A stretch of DNA of 43,294 nt from positions 1 to 43,294 of the IMG/VR virus record IMGVR_UViG_3300024311_000004; one strand, given 5' to 3'. Source of the stretch: a virus. A model generated the notes under the pieces. The model had not been told where the DNA came from and did not search any database. It saw only the letters and a program-made list of their open reading frames with translations. The position numbers were made by a program, and so were the translations under genes. Shown here piece after piece: positions 22,599 through 30,197 of the stretch (position 1 is its first letter; each line of letters begins with the position of its first letter).

Positions 22599-23780
22599 AT
22601 GTCATTGCAAGAAATAGCGTTGAATGTACTAAATAATACTCGCTGGAGTTTCCAATCACGTTGGGAAATTACTCGCCAGCAGAAAGATAGAATCGCGGAG
22701 CGGTTTAAGTTGGTTTGGAGCGAACCTGCCACATGCTGGATTACAGAGGATGAAGCGGTTTTACTGTACAGCGGGTATTACTGCCCAGCTGATGATGCTC
22801 ATGAGATAGATGGACGCTGGTATCACGTTAACGAGCTTAATCATTGCGAGAGTTGCGACGAATTGGAGCTTCCTTGCAATATGCACAGGGTGAGGGTTAA
22901 CAGCAGGAGGCAACTTTGGTGCTCGCCTTGTGTGGACACTGACACGTTTTATTGCGAAGGCTGTGAATATACGTACCACAACGACGAAGCGGTTGAACAC
23001 TTCAACGGTACGTTATATTGCAGAGACTGTATTCCTAAAGAAGAAAATTCCGTTCACTCTTATCATTCACAGTCCCGCCCACGAATCCCTCACGACAAGC
23101 TGGAATTTCCTTTTTGGAGCTTAGAGCTTGAGCTTGAGCTTGAATCAGAGGACGAAAGATATCAATTCGCTAGGGATATTCAAAACGATTCACGTTTAAA
23201 GCGGGAGCAAATTATCTTGGAAAAAGACGGTTCCCTTTGCCATGAAACTGGGGTTGAGGTCATTTTTTCCCTATTTGAATCAAAAGAGGACTTGCTTCGT
23301 AATGTTGCTTTGGTTCAAGAAAAGGCTCGCAACTGCGGAGGATTAAGCTGGCAACTTAAAAGCAAAAGGGGCCGCTGGGCGGGTTGTCACATTAATCGCA
23401 ATAGACAAGGATGGCGTGAAAGGGATTTGATGCGCTTGTGCTATCTAGTGGAAAGACTCCGCTCGCAACTTATAACCCTTTCAGGAAGGAACTGTACAGA
23501 TTATGCAGCTTATTCTGACTGTTATTACGGAACACGAGGAAGGCGACTCAGAGACCTTGCAAGGGGGACTCAGGGAAAGTATTCAGCATTAAACCTATCC
23601 TCTGGAAACCGAATTGAATGGCGAATGTTTTCGGGTTCCCTTAAACCACAACGGATTTCAGCTTATTGCGATTGTATTGAAATGCTGGAAATTTTAGCTA
23701 AAAGCACCTTACCCGCTCATCAGTTAACTAAAACCGCCGCACCCCTTTTAGCTTCAATAAATAATAGATTTAACAAATAA
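22599..23780 (+). CDS. Amidoligase-family protein with N-terminal zinc-ribbon region
   Basis: This is a 393-aa protein. Residues ~80-145 are a Cys-rich zinc-ribbon region (CESC, C93, WCSPC, FYCEGC, YCRDC). The catalytic-type core matches the amidoligase (glutamine-synthetase-fold COOH-NH2 ligase) family: ELELELE (175-181), KDGSL (209-213), GVEVIF (218-223), AGCHINRN (261-268), and KYSALNLSSGNRIEWRMFSGSL (327-348) with Glu340 and Arg342. In the family the 261-268 site is usually CGxHVH; here the second His is Asn. Such enzymes form amide bonds with ATP. It is followed by a class II amidotransferase. SD-like AAGAAAGAAAG precedes TAACTTATG. Confidence 0.75.
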   Translation: MSLQEIALNVLNNTRWSFQSRWEITRQQKDRIAERFKLVWSEPATCWITEDEAVLLYSGYYCPADDAHEIDGRWYHVNELNHCESCDELELPCNMHRVRVNSRRQLWCSPCVDTDTFYCEGCEYTYHNDEAVEHFNGTLYCRDCIPKEENSVHSYHSQSRPRIPHDKLEFPFWSLELELELESEDERYQFARDIQNDSRLKREQIILEKDGSLCHETGVEVIFSLFESKEDLLRNVALVQEKARNCGGLSWQLKSKRGRWAGCHINRNRQGWRERDLMRLCYLVERLRSQLITLSGRNCTDYAAYSDCYYGTRGRRLRDLARGTQGKYSALNLSSGNRIEWRMFSGSLKPQRISAYCDCIEMLEILAKSTLPAHQLTKTAAPLLASINNRFNK

Positions 23781-23802
23781 CAAAAAGAAAGGAAAAGTAA
23801 TT

Positions 23803-24507
23803 ATGTGCCTACTAGTAGTAAGAAAAGCAAACTCATCGTGGAAACCATCAAAGCAGGAGTTTCAAAACGCATGGGACATCAATTCGGACGGCTTTGGCCT
23901 AGCGTACGCTAAAAACGGGAAACTCAGGATAAGTAAAAGCTTGGATGAAACCGCCGCATGGAAAGAATTGTCCCGCCTCCCCGATAATGTGCCTGCTCTT
24001 TTACACTGGCGCATGGGAACACACGGGAGCGTCAGCTTAAACAACGTTCACCCTTTCCAGCTTTCAGCGGTTCGGGATGTTCGGCAATGGGTAGGCGCGC
24101 ACAACGGTGTTTTGTCCAATATTGTCCCTGAAAAAGATAAGACGGATAGTGAAACCTATTTTCGCACCTTAAAGCATATTCGGATTGCCGATGTTGAAAG
24201 GGACATCTCTAAGCTTGGATATGGCAAGATGAGTTTCCTAAGCAACTCGGGTGATCTGCTAATCGCCAATGAAGCCCATGGAAGTTGGAGAACTCCCGAG
24301 GTATGGCAAAGCAACTCAGGCATGGATGATAAGGGGTTTTCGTATTGCGGGTTTGGGAAAAGCTGGAAGCCTACCGCATATCACGGCAAGGATCCTATTT
24401 TGACCCCTATCGAGTGCTGCGTGTGCAGCCGTCAAGCTGTGTCCTATCGTGATGGATTTGACTTCTATTGCGAAGGCTGTGCAACGTATCCCGAAGTGTG
24501 GAGGTAA
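23803..24507 (+). CDS. Class II glutamine amidotransferase-like protein with C-terminal zinc ribbon
   Basis: This is a 234-aa protein. Cys2 follows Met1, giving the N-terminal nucleophile expected for class II (Ntn) glutamine amidotransferases. NSDGFGLAY (27-35), HWRMGTHGSVSLNNVHPF (68-85), AHNGVL (99-104) and DSETYF (115-120) match the family in order. The C-terminal ~30 residues contain Cys205/Cys208 and Cys223/Cys226, with FYCEGC repeating the motif of the adjacent amidoligase. Predicted job: release ammonia from glutamine and pass it to the ligase. It starts 22 bases after the ligase stop with AAGGAAAA upstream. Confidence 0.75.
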   Translation: MCLLVVRKANSSWKPSKQEFQNAWDINSDGFGLAYAKNGKLRISKSLDETAAWKELSRLPDNVPALLHWRMGTHGSVSLNNVHPFQLSAVRDVRQWVGAHNGVLSNIVPEKDKTDSETYFRTLKHIRIADVERDISKLGYGKMSFLSNSGDLLIANEAHGSWRTPEVWQSNSGMDDKGFSYCGFGKSWKPTAYHGKDPILTPIECCVCSRQAVSYRDGFDFYCEGCATYPEVWR

Positions 24508-24525
24508 TTAGAAAGGAAAAAGACT

Positions 24526-24675
24526 ATGAAAGAAGTATTATTTGCAGCCATGGCCCTTTGTGCGCCGATGATGATTGTGACAGCCCTTTGTGGGGTTGTT
24601 GCCTTATGTGAAACGGTAGGCGAGAGACTAGGCAAGAAGCGGTTCCAACGTTGGGAAAGGGATAGGCAAGCGTGA
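24526..24675 (+). CDS. Small membrane protein (49 aa) after the amidotransferase
   Basis: This is a 49-aa frame with GAAAGGAAAAAG upstream. Residues ~5-28 are hydrophobic (LFAAMALCAPMMIVTALCG-VVAL), giving one transmembrane helix, followed by a basic C-terminus (KKRFQRWERDRQA). Immediate position after the ligase/amidotransferase pair suggests it belongs to the same unit, perhaps directing it to the envelope; this is inference. Confidence 0.5.
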   Translation: MKEVLFAAMALCAPMMIVTALCGVVALCETVGERLGKKRFQRWERDRQA

Positions 24676-24690
24676 ATAGGTGATAGGCAA

Positions 24691-24724
24691 GGCGCATCTG
24701 AGGGTTGAATCCTTTGGATGCGTC
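24691..24724 (+). other. Hairpin GGCGCATC / GATGCGTC
   Basis: GGCGCATC at 24691-24698 pairs with GATGCGTC at 24717-24724, giving eight pairs with one G-T. An inner AGG/CCT pairing is possible. The 3' arm can also pair with GACGCATCC at 24892-24900, so two mutually exclusive structures are possible. Confidence 0.45.
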
Positions 24725-24746
24725 CACCCCTCCCCCTCTCCCCCCA

Positions 24747-24766
24747 AAGGTGCAAACGTTCACCTT
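24747..24766 (+). other. Inverted repeat AAGGTG / CACCTT
   Basis: AAGGTG at 24747-24752 and CACCTT at 24761-24766 flank an 8-base loop. It is a possible operator or RNA hairpin. Confidence 0.4.
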
Positions 24767-24850
24767 AAGCTTGCAAGCTGGCTGACTTGAGCCGATAGCA
24801 AACAAAGATTCGGCCCCTTTTCTTTTTCCTTGCATTCATTTTTGAAAGCA

Positions 24851-24863
24851 GGGGGGGAGGGGG
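24851..24863 (+). repeat. Poly-G tract (G7-A-G5)
   Basis: Seven G, one A, five G. C-rich tracts of complementary type flank it at 24727-24745 and 24899-24908. Such homopolymers are prone to length variation by slippage. Confidence 0.65.
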
Positions 24864-25074
24864 CTTGAATCTTTTTATGGCCGAAATACGCGACGCATCC
24901 CCCCCCTCACATTTTATTTTTACAAAGGCGCTCCCCCGCACTTGACGGCTGCTTTTACTCTGTACAGACTTGTTGCCGGGTGTAGTAGAAATAGACGCGA
25001 GCGCAATTGCTCCCTAGCATGTTTAGGCAGCCTTTACAGGGGTGTATAAGGTCAGCTTAAGTGTGACTAGGCTG

Positions 25075-25106
25075 GCTTTCCTGTGGAAGGCTGGGCGTCT
25101 TTTTTT
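25075..25106 (+). terminator. Weak terminator-like hairpin
   Basis: GCTTTCC (25075-25081) pairs with GGAAGGC (25085-25091) across TGT, with one G-T. A run of seven T follows at 25100-25106, but eight bases downstream rather than directly, so it is non-canonical. Confidence 0.35.
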
Positions 25107-25118
25107 GTGTCGACAGTA

Positions 25119-25145
25119 TTGACGTATGAAGATTGGGCGTATAGT
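25119..25145 (+). promoter_or_regulatory. Promoter-like boxes upstream of 25155
   Basis: TTGACG at 25119-25124 and TATAGT at 25140-25145 resemble sigma70 boxes with a 15-base spacer. The -10 box ends only nine bases before ATG 25155, so a transcript from here would be almost leaderless. Treat as a candidate. Confidence 0.35.
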
Positions 25146-25154
25146 CCAAGAAAG

Positions 25155-25565
25155 ATGACACAAAAGTACGAGTTAAGTGAGAAGAAGGTAAAAGAGGTGT
25201 ATGGAGACAAGTTTGAGGACAAGTTGGCCTTACTTGTGGAGGGAGTTGACTACATCAAAGTCAAAGATAAACGGTGTTTGGCTGGGTTTAAACGAGTTTA
25301 CCGGGAAGATCTTCTTGATTCGCTAGAGAAGAAGGTGGGTTTGGCTCAAGATAAGGTCAAGTTGGATGTAAGTCCTGCCAAGTTGGACATACAAGATGAA
25401 GTTATCTTTACTGAAGAGGTACAAAACATCTTTCCAAACACAAGATATGTGCGGGTAAAGAGTGGAAAGACGATTTATGTTGGTGGTAAAGGAACAAGTT
25501 TGCGACTTGGCCAGAAGATAAACTACAAAGGAACCACTATGTTTCTAGGTAAAGCGCAAAGCTAG
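25155..25565 (+). CDS. Unknown protein (136 aa) between two non-coding blocks
   Basis: This is a 136-aa protein starting at ATG 25155 (AAGAAAG upstream); a longer GTG start at 25083 lies in the terminator-like hairpin and is rejected. It is basic and charged, with helical N-terminal (YELSEKKVKEVYGDKFEDKLALLV) and a beta-like C-terminal part (RYVRVKSGKTIYVGG). It might be DNA-binding, consistent with its isolated, regulated setting. No family recognised. Confidence 0.6.
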   Translation: MTQKYELSEKKVKEVYGDKFEDKLALLVEGVDYIKVKDKRCLAGFKRVYREDLLDSLEKKVGLAQDKVKLDVSPAKLDIQDEVIFTEEVQNIFPNTRYVRVKSGKTIYVGGKGTSLRLGQKINYKGTTMFLGKAQS

Positions 25566-25576
25566 GCCCTAGCTTT
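25558..25576 (+). terminator. Palindromic terminator candidate overlapping the 25565 stop
   Basis: AAAGCTAGG and CCTAGCTTT form a perfect 9-base inverted repeat around one C (realistic stem of seven, loop GGCCC). It is followed by a pyrimidine-rich stretch (CCTTTCATCTTCTTCTT). The arrangement is that of a rho-independent-type terminator, though the T-run is interrupted by C. Confidence 0.5.
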
Positions 25577-25709
25577 CCTTTCATCTTCTTCTTATCTTCT
25601 TCTTCTTTCTGTCGCTCCCTTTGGTCGCTCTCGCTTCGCTCGTTAGTTAACCTACTAAAGAAGAAAACAACTCACCAGAACCAGAGACCTGAGTGAGCAT
25701 AAGTAACCC

Positions 25710-25723
25710 TGTCAAAAGTGACA
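25710..25723 (+). promoter_or_regulatory. Inverted repeat TGTCA-N4-TGACA
   Basis: A perfect 5-base inverted repeat with 4-base spacer, the size of a repressor half-site pair. No regulator can be assigned. Confidence 0.35.
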
Positions 25724-26001
25724 TAAAAAAGAAAAGAAAATCTTTTTATGAAGTTACTTAAGCTCACCGCAAGAAGAAGTGACACTCACCGTCACCGTCG
25801 CCTTTCGTTTCGCTTTTACCAAGTCACGCGCAGAGGGTACCCGAGTCAACCTACGCTAGTCTTCTTTCGTGGACTACTTGGAAGTATCAGGTTCCCAGCC
25901 CCTGAGTTTTTAATCCCCCCCGGTTTTCATGCAAGGGGAACCTCTCCTTCACCTGTGGCTCGCCTTACGCGACTATCCAGAGGCTACACGGCAGATCTAT
26001 T

Positions 26002-26030
26002 TTGACCTGCGAGGTAAACATAGCTACATA
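26002..26030 (+). promoter_or_regulatory. Promoter-like boxes before large terminase
   Basis: TTGACC (26002-26007) and TACATA (26025-26030) are spaced 17 bases. The -10 box overlaps the AGGAG at 26030-26034, seven bases before ATG 26038, so an RNA starting here would lose the Shine-Dalgarno. A genuine promoter should then be elsewhere, or translation is leaderless. Confidence 0.3.
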
Positions 26031-26037
26031 GGAGCCT

Positions 26038-27765
26038 ATGTCAATGACAGAAGAACAAAAAAATAAGCTGATAGAGAAAATTTTAAGGTTCAAGCTGACG
26101 GATCACCCTACCTTGCCGAGTCCAGACAGGGAACAGAGGTTGACGATGATCGAGAATGTCGGCCCTGAGAAGGTGATGGAGCTTTTCATCATTAGAGAGA
26201 ACAGGGCCAAGGCAGAGGCGGAAGATCCGCACAGGTACGGGGCAGACTTGGAGCCTTGGAAAGATGCTGATGATCTATTGACTAGGTTTAATGAGGTGGT
26301 GGCACTTGGGGGTAACCGGGCAGGCAAAACTGAGTGGGCGGCTAAACGGATGGCACAGGCGTTTGTGGGTGCGGACTTGTCCGGCCATGTCCCGCATTGG
26401 GTTAACGAGAGGATTAAGAACAGGGGTTTGCGGATCTGGTGCCTGCACACTAGCAGCATGACCAGTATCTCGATGCAGCAAACCGTGTTTTACAAGTACT
26501 TACCAAAAGAACTTAAAGGTACAAAGCGTAACCACAACATACAGATAAGTTTCACGCAAAAGAACGGCTTTAGCGAGAATACAGCGGTGTACATGCAGAA
26601 CCAGATTTGGTTTCTCAACTACAAGCAGGACATCAAGGTGGTTGAAGGTGGCGAAGTTGATTTTATTTGGTGTGATGAAATGGTGCCAAAAGACTGGCTG
26701 GATACGCTTCGGTACCGTTTGGTTACCCGGAACGGCAAGTTGATTGTCACCTTTACCCCGGTACAAGGCTATACCCAGACCGTTAAGGACTACATTAACT
26801 CAGCAAAAATTACACATTGGAAACAGAGTGAACTACTTCCAAATAATAACGTGCTAAGTGTGCCTGCTGGCAACATGCCGTACAAGGCTGAGAACATCTA
26901 CGGAAGACATGCCTGCATTTGGTTTCATTCCAAGTTGAATCCGTACAACAACTGGGAGCGCATGAAGCAGGAGCTTAAGGGGCGCAGTACCAATGAGCTT
27001 AAGATTCGTGCCTACGGCTGGGCAGATCAGACTGCTGGTACGGAATTCCCGTACTTTGGCGAGGTGAACATCTTTAAGGGAGATGTTATGGAACTTGTGC
27101 CTGAAGGGACAAACTACATGGCTATGGACCCTGCTGGAGCGCGGAATTGGTTTATGTTGTGGGGCAGGGTTGATGACAATGATATCTTATGGATCTACAG
27201 GGAATGGCCAGACCAAAGTTACGGCGAATGGGCGTTGCCAAGCGATAAGCCTGACGGCAGACCCGGCCCTGCACAAAGAAGCGGAGCAGGAAGAGGGGTA
27301 AATGAGTATAGTGAACTTATTTGGGGAGTAGAAGCTCAAGGAGATAAGCGTGAAGAGATTGCTGAACGCTATATTGACCCTAGAACTGCTGGGACAGAAA
27401 CAATTACCAAGGAAGGTGGAATTACAATTGTAGACCTATTTACCGAGGCTACAGTTCCTCTATACTTGCAGGCATCTGCTGCGGTTCCTGTCGAGGAACG
27501 GGTCATTTTGATTAACGACATGTTGTGCTACGACAGAGAACAGCCGTTGGTTAAAGGACGTAATCATCCTAAAATAATGGTACATGAATCTTGTCAAAAC
27601 TTGATTTATAGTTTAAGGGAATGGACTGGGGCTGATGGCCAGAAGGGGGCTAGTAAAGATCCTATTGATGCTTTAGGCTACCTTGTGGTCATGCAACCCA
27701 AGCACTACGGCGGCGAACAATGGGAAAAGCAGATGAGACAAATGTCGAAATGCGGTTCCTATTGA
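26038..27765 (+). CDS. terL: Terminase large subunit
   Basis: This is a 575-aa packaging motor. Walker A is GGNRAGKT at 91-98; Walker B is DFIWCDE with Asp213/Glu214. The C-terminal nuclease has an RNase H-like fold: MAMDPAGARNWFMLW with Asp364, and a conserved late Asp in KDPIDALGYLV (Asp544). It translocates DNA into the prohead and cuts the concatemer. The start has a good AGGAG site; an internal ATG two codons later is possible. Followed 13 bases later by portal. The candidate small subunit is the HTH protein at 21409. Confidence 0.93.
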   Translation: MSMTEEQKNKLIEKILRFKLTDHPTLPSPDREQRLTMIENVGPEKVMELFIIRENRAKAEAEDPHRYGADLEPWKDADDLLTRFNEVVALGGNRAGKTEWAAKRMAQAFVGADLSGHVPHWVNERIKNRGLRIWCLHTSSMTSISMQQTVFYKYLPKELKGTKRNHNIQISFTQKNGFSENTAVYMQNQIWFLNYKQDIKVVEGGEVDFIWCDEMVPKDWLDTLRYRLVTRNGKLIVTFTPVQGYTQTVKDYINSAKITHWKQSELLPNNNVLSVPAGNMPYKAENIYGRHACIWFHSKLNPYNNWERMKQELKGRSTNELKIRAYGWADQTAGTEFPYFGEVNIFKGDVMELVPEGTNYMAMDPAGARNWFMLWGRVDDNDILWIYREWPDQSYGEWALPSDKPDGRPGPAQRSGAGRGVNEYSELIWGVEAQGDKREEIAERYIDPRTAGTETITKEGGITIVDLFTEATVPLYLQASAAVPVEERVILINDMLCYDREQPLVKGRNHPKIMVHESCQNLIYSLREWTGADGQKGASKDPIDALGYLVVMQPKHYGGEQWEKQMRQMSKCGSY

Positions 27766-27778
27766 ACTTCTTTTATTT

Positions 27779-29887
27779 ATGTATTCAGCTTCTTCTGATC
27801 CTCTGGCTATTGCGACAAATGTCCCTGATGTGGGAGATTTGCTAAGTGAATATGGGCGGGCAATGGTCAACTCCACTCAGGGGAACCTGACAACCAAGTT
27901 TGACGATATCCGCTTTGCGCGTTGGGCGGGACAGAGTGATGACGGGAAGAAGCATAGCAACCTCCGCAACGAAGGCGACCCAGCTTGGCCGTTTGAAGGC
28001 GCTAGTGACGTCCGTAATCGTTTGATCGACTCAACTTGCAACGAGTTGTCTTCCCTTCTGGTTACAGCCTTTGAACGCTCAAATATCCGGGCTGATGGGG
28101 TGGAGTTAAACGACACTTCTATAAGTGGAATTGCAACTACGCTACTTCGCTGGATTCGCGACAATAAGATGCCGCTTGAGCTTCGCAGGGAGGCTGAACT
28201 TGGCGCACAGTACGCTTTTCAGTACGGTTGGACGGCTTTCTTTATTGGCTGGCGGCAGAACATCAGCAAGCGCGAGCAGCAGGTGACCATGCAGGAGGTG
28301 ATCGCTATCGCTCAACAGAGTGGCAGTCCAACGCTGATGCAGTTGCCTGATCTTATCATGCAACAGTCCGAAGAGGCTGCTGCTATTATTCAGGCTGCTG
28401 TGCCCGGCACTACGGAATCCGAGGCAAAACGGATGGTTAGAGAGTTGGCCGAAACTGGCGTAACAACCCGTGACGAAGAGTATGTCAGCAAGAATTTGCC
28501 TGAGATATTGGCTCTTAAGCCTTGGGATGAGATCCTTTTCCCGCCTGAAGCAGCGGATTTACAGCGTTCTCGCGTGATTTTCCGCCGGACTTGGATGTCC
28601 GAGGTTGAGATCCGTGAAAAGATCACTACCGAAGGCTGGAACAAAGATTGGGTTGAACTTGCAGTCCAAATGGCTGGCAAGAGTAGCACGGTGTACAACA
28701 CAAACATCCTGCCAAGTACAGAGATGTTGGTCTATAACGGCCTGAACTACCAGAACATGATCGAGGTGGTTTACTGCTATACCAAGAGTCTGGATGGCAA
28801 AGCTCCGTGCATCTATTACACCGTCATCTGCCCTCAAGCGGCAGTTGATCATCGTAAGGAAAGGATCTCATATGCGATTCATGAGAGGTTGGATTACGCT
28901 CACGGAGAGTATCCGTTTGTGGAGTTTCGTCGCGAGTGCATTCGTCGTGCCATTACTGATACTCGTGGTGTCCCTGAACTTGCTCACACGGATCAGGACG
29001 AGATTAAAGCACAGCACGACTCCATCCGAGATCATACTGCCTTCTCAACCCTTCCACCCATCAAAGTCGTTAAGAGAATTGGAGCAATCAACAAGGTTGG
29101 GCCGGGCGTATCTTTGCCAGTTGTAAATCCAACGGACTACACGTTCATGGACCCGCCTGCTCGCGAGCCGAATGTTGCTTTTGAGCTGATTAAACGGGTT
29201 GAATCCAGTCACGCTGCTTACTTTGGTACGGTTAACCCGTTTGTTGTTCCTCAAAAGACTCAACTTACCCAGCAAGCACTTGTAAACTCTTGGCTTTTGA
29301 CTTGGCGCAGCATCTATCGACAGATGTTTGCGCTTTGCTGCCAGTACATGAGTCCTGAAGAGATTCAGCGCATCACAGGCGGACAGTTGCCTCAGAGCTT
29401 GTCTGAGATCCACAACGAGTTTGATTTGAGCGTCAAGTTCGATGTCATGGATCTTGATAAGGAGTACATTGCCCAGAAGATCGATTTCCTTACCAAAGTT
29501 GCCCAACTTGACACAGGTGGCGTGCTAAACCGCAACAAACTCACAGCCATGATGATCCAAGCTGTGGCACCTGAGATGGCACAGGAACTTATCCTCAACC
29601 CTCAAGACGCAAGTCGCCAGATGTTCAAGGATGTCCAGAGTGATATCGGCATGATGTTGCTTGGCAACGAGGCGCTGTATCAGGAGAACGATCCTACGGC
29701 ACAGACCAAGTTGCAGTACGCACAGCAGATCTTGCAAGCCAACCCGAAAGCACAGGCGGCACTCCAGCAGGATGAGAACTTTAAGGCACTCTTTGAGAAC
29801 TACGTTAAGAGTCTTGAGATGTCTGTTATGCAACAGCAAAACGCGCAGATTGGCCGAATCGGTGTAACTCCTGTATCACAACAATGA
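27779..29887 (+). CDS. Portal protein
   Basis: This is a 702-aa protein. The N-terminal region has the typical portal-like run (TKFDDIRFARWAGQSDDGKK and EGASDVRNRLIDSTCNELSS). A long central part with FVEFRRECIRRAITDTRGVPELAHTDQDEIKAQHDSIR and a Gln-rich helical C-terminus (about 620-700) follow. Length and placement between large terminase and scaffold agree with the dodecameric channel at the capsid vertex. There is no Shine-Dalgarno (CTTTTATTTATG). Confidence 0.85.
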   Translation: MYSASSDPLAIATNVPDVGDLLSEYGRAMVNSTQGNLTTKFDDIRFARWAGQSDDGKKHSNLRNEGDPAWPFEGASDVRNRLIDSTCNELSSLLVTAFERSNIRADGVELNDTSISGIATTLLRWIRDNKMPLELRREAELGAQYAFQYGWTAFFIGWRQNISKREQQVTMQEVIAIAQQSGSPTLMQLPDLIMQQSEEAAAIIQAAVPGTTESEAKRMVRELAETGVTTRDEEYVSKNLPEILALKPWDEILFPPEAADLQRSRVIFRRTWMSEVEIREKITTEGWNKDWVELAVQMAGKSSTVYNTNILPSTEMLVYNGLNYQNMIEVVYCYTKSLDGKAPCIYYTVICPQAAVDHRKERISYAIHERLDYAHGEYPFVEFRRECIRRAITDTRGVPELAHTDQDEIKAQHDSIRDHTAFSTLPPIKVVKRIGAINKVGPGVSLPVVNPTDYTFMDPPAREPNVAFELIKRVESSHAAYFGTVNPFVVPQKTQLTQQALVNSWLLTWRSIYRQMFALCCQYMSPEEIQRITGGQLPQSLSEIHNEFDLSVKFDVMDLDKEYIAQKIDFLTKVAQLDTGGVLNRNKLTAMMIQAVAPEMAQELILNPQDASRQMFKDVQSDIGMMLLGNEALYQENDPTAQTKLQYAQQILQANPKAQAALQQDENFKALFENYVKSLEMSVMQQQNAQIGRIGVTPVSQQ

Positions 29888-30135
29888 CGGAAAATCAAAA
29901 GACAGCCTTTGGATTTGCAGGTAAAAACCTGCTTTGGAGCGAGATTGTTAAGCACTTAAATGAGGTGCAAACAGCTTTAACGCTTCAAGCAATTGCACAA
30001 TCCGTTAAGGGAGAAGATAGAATACATCTTTGTGGGCAAGCTGATGCGGTTAACTACGTTATATCTTCTTTGATAAGTATGCGACAAGAGGCGAGACAAT
30101 TAAACGGCTTGACTCCTGACGAAGATTTGGCATAA
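29884..30135 (+). CDS. Unknown small protein between portal and scaffold (83 aa)
   Basis: This is an 83-aa, mostly helical protein (LLWSEIVKHLNEVQTALTLQAIAQ, AVNYVISSLISMRQEARQL). Its ATG overlaps the portal stop (ATGA). Small genes here in short-tailed phages may be head accessory proteins; I assign no role. Confidence 0.6.
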   Translation: MTENQKTAFGFAGKNLLWSEIVKHLNEVQTALTLQAIAQSVKGEDRIHLCGQADAVNYVISSLISMRQEARQLNGLTPDEDLA

Positions 30136-30150
30136 CGCCACTAACGGACT

Positions 30151-30167
30151 TCACAGCGTTACTGTGA
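30151..30167 (+). other. Perfect hairpin TCACAG-CGTTA-CTGTGA
   Basis: A six-base stem with a five-base loop lies in the 62-base gap between the small gene and the scaffold gene. No T-run follows, so regulatory or RNA-processing rather than terminator. Confidence 0.5.
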
Positions 30168-30197
30168 TGATTAAATAAGGACTTGCTACCTATTAGC

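Larger units (their letters stand above)
24676..25154. other. Non-coding region with inverted repeats and homopolymer tracts
   Basis: No convincing gene occupies these ~480 bases. They contain the hairpins at 24691-24724 and 24747-24766, the perfect palindrome AGCTTGCAAGCT at 24768-24779, C-rich tracts (24727-24745, 24899-24908), and a G-tract (24851-24863). A hairpin with distant T-run lies near 25075-25106, and promoter-like boxes before the next gene. It could carry transcription control or a packaging/replication site. Confidence 0.5.
25566..26037. other. Non-coding region upstream of large terminase
   Basis: About 470 bases without a convincing gene. An 85-codon Arg-rich frame at 25748-26005 has no motif and is not accepted. 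It contains CT-rich repeats (25580-25615), the palindromic site TGTCA-AAAG-TGACA (25710-25723) and promoter-like boxes before the terminase. Position beside the terminase makes it a plausible packaging (pac/cos) or late-promoter region. Confidence 0.4.

Noticed and set aside
24691-24724. tRNA-like fold
   Set aside because: A GGGTTGAATCC stretch resembles a T-loop, but no acceptor, D or anticodon arms can be placed.
25748-26005. 85-codon Arg-rich + strand frame
   Set aside because: No recognisable domain, weak ribosome site, composition more like non-coding DNA before the terminase.
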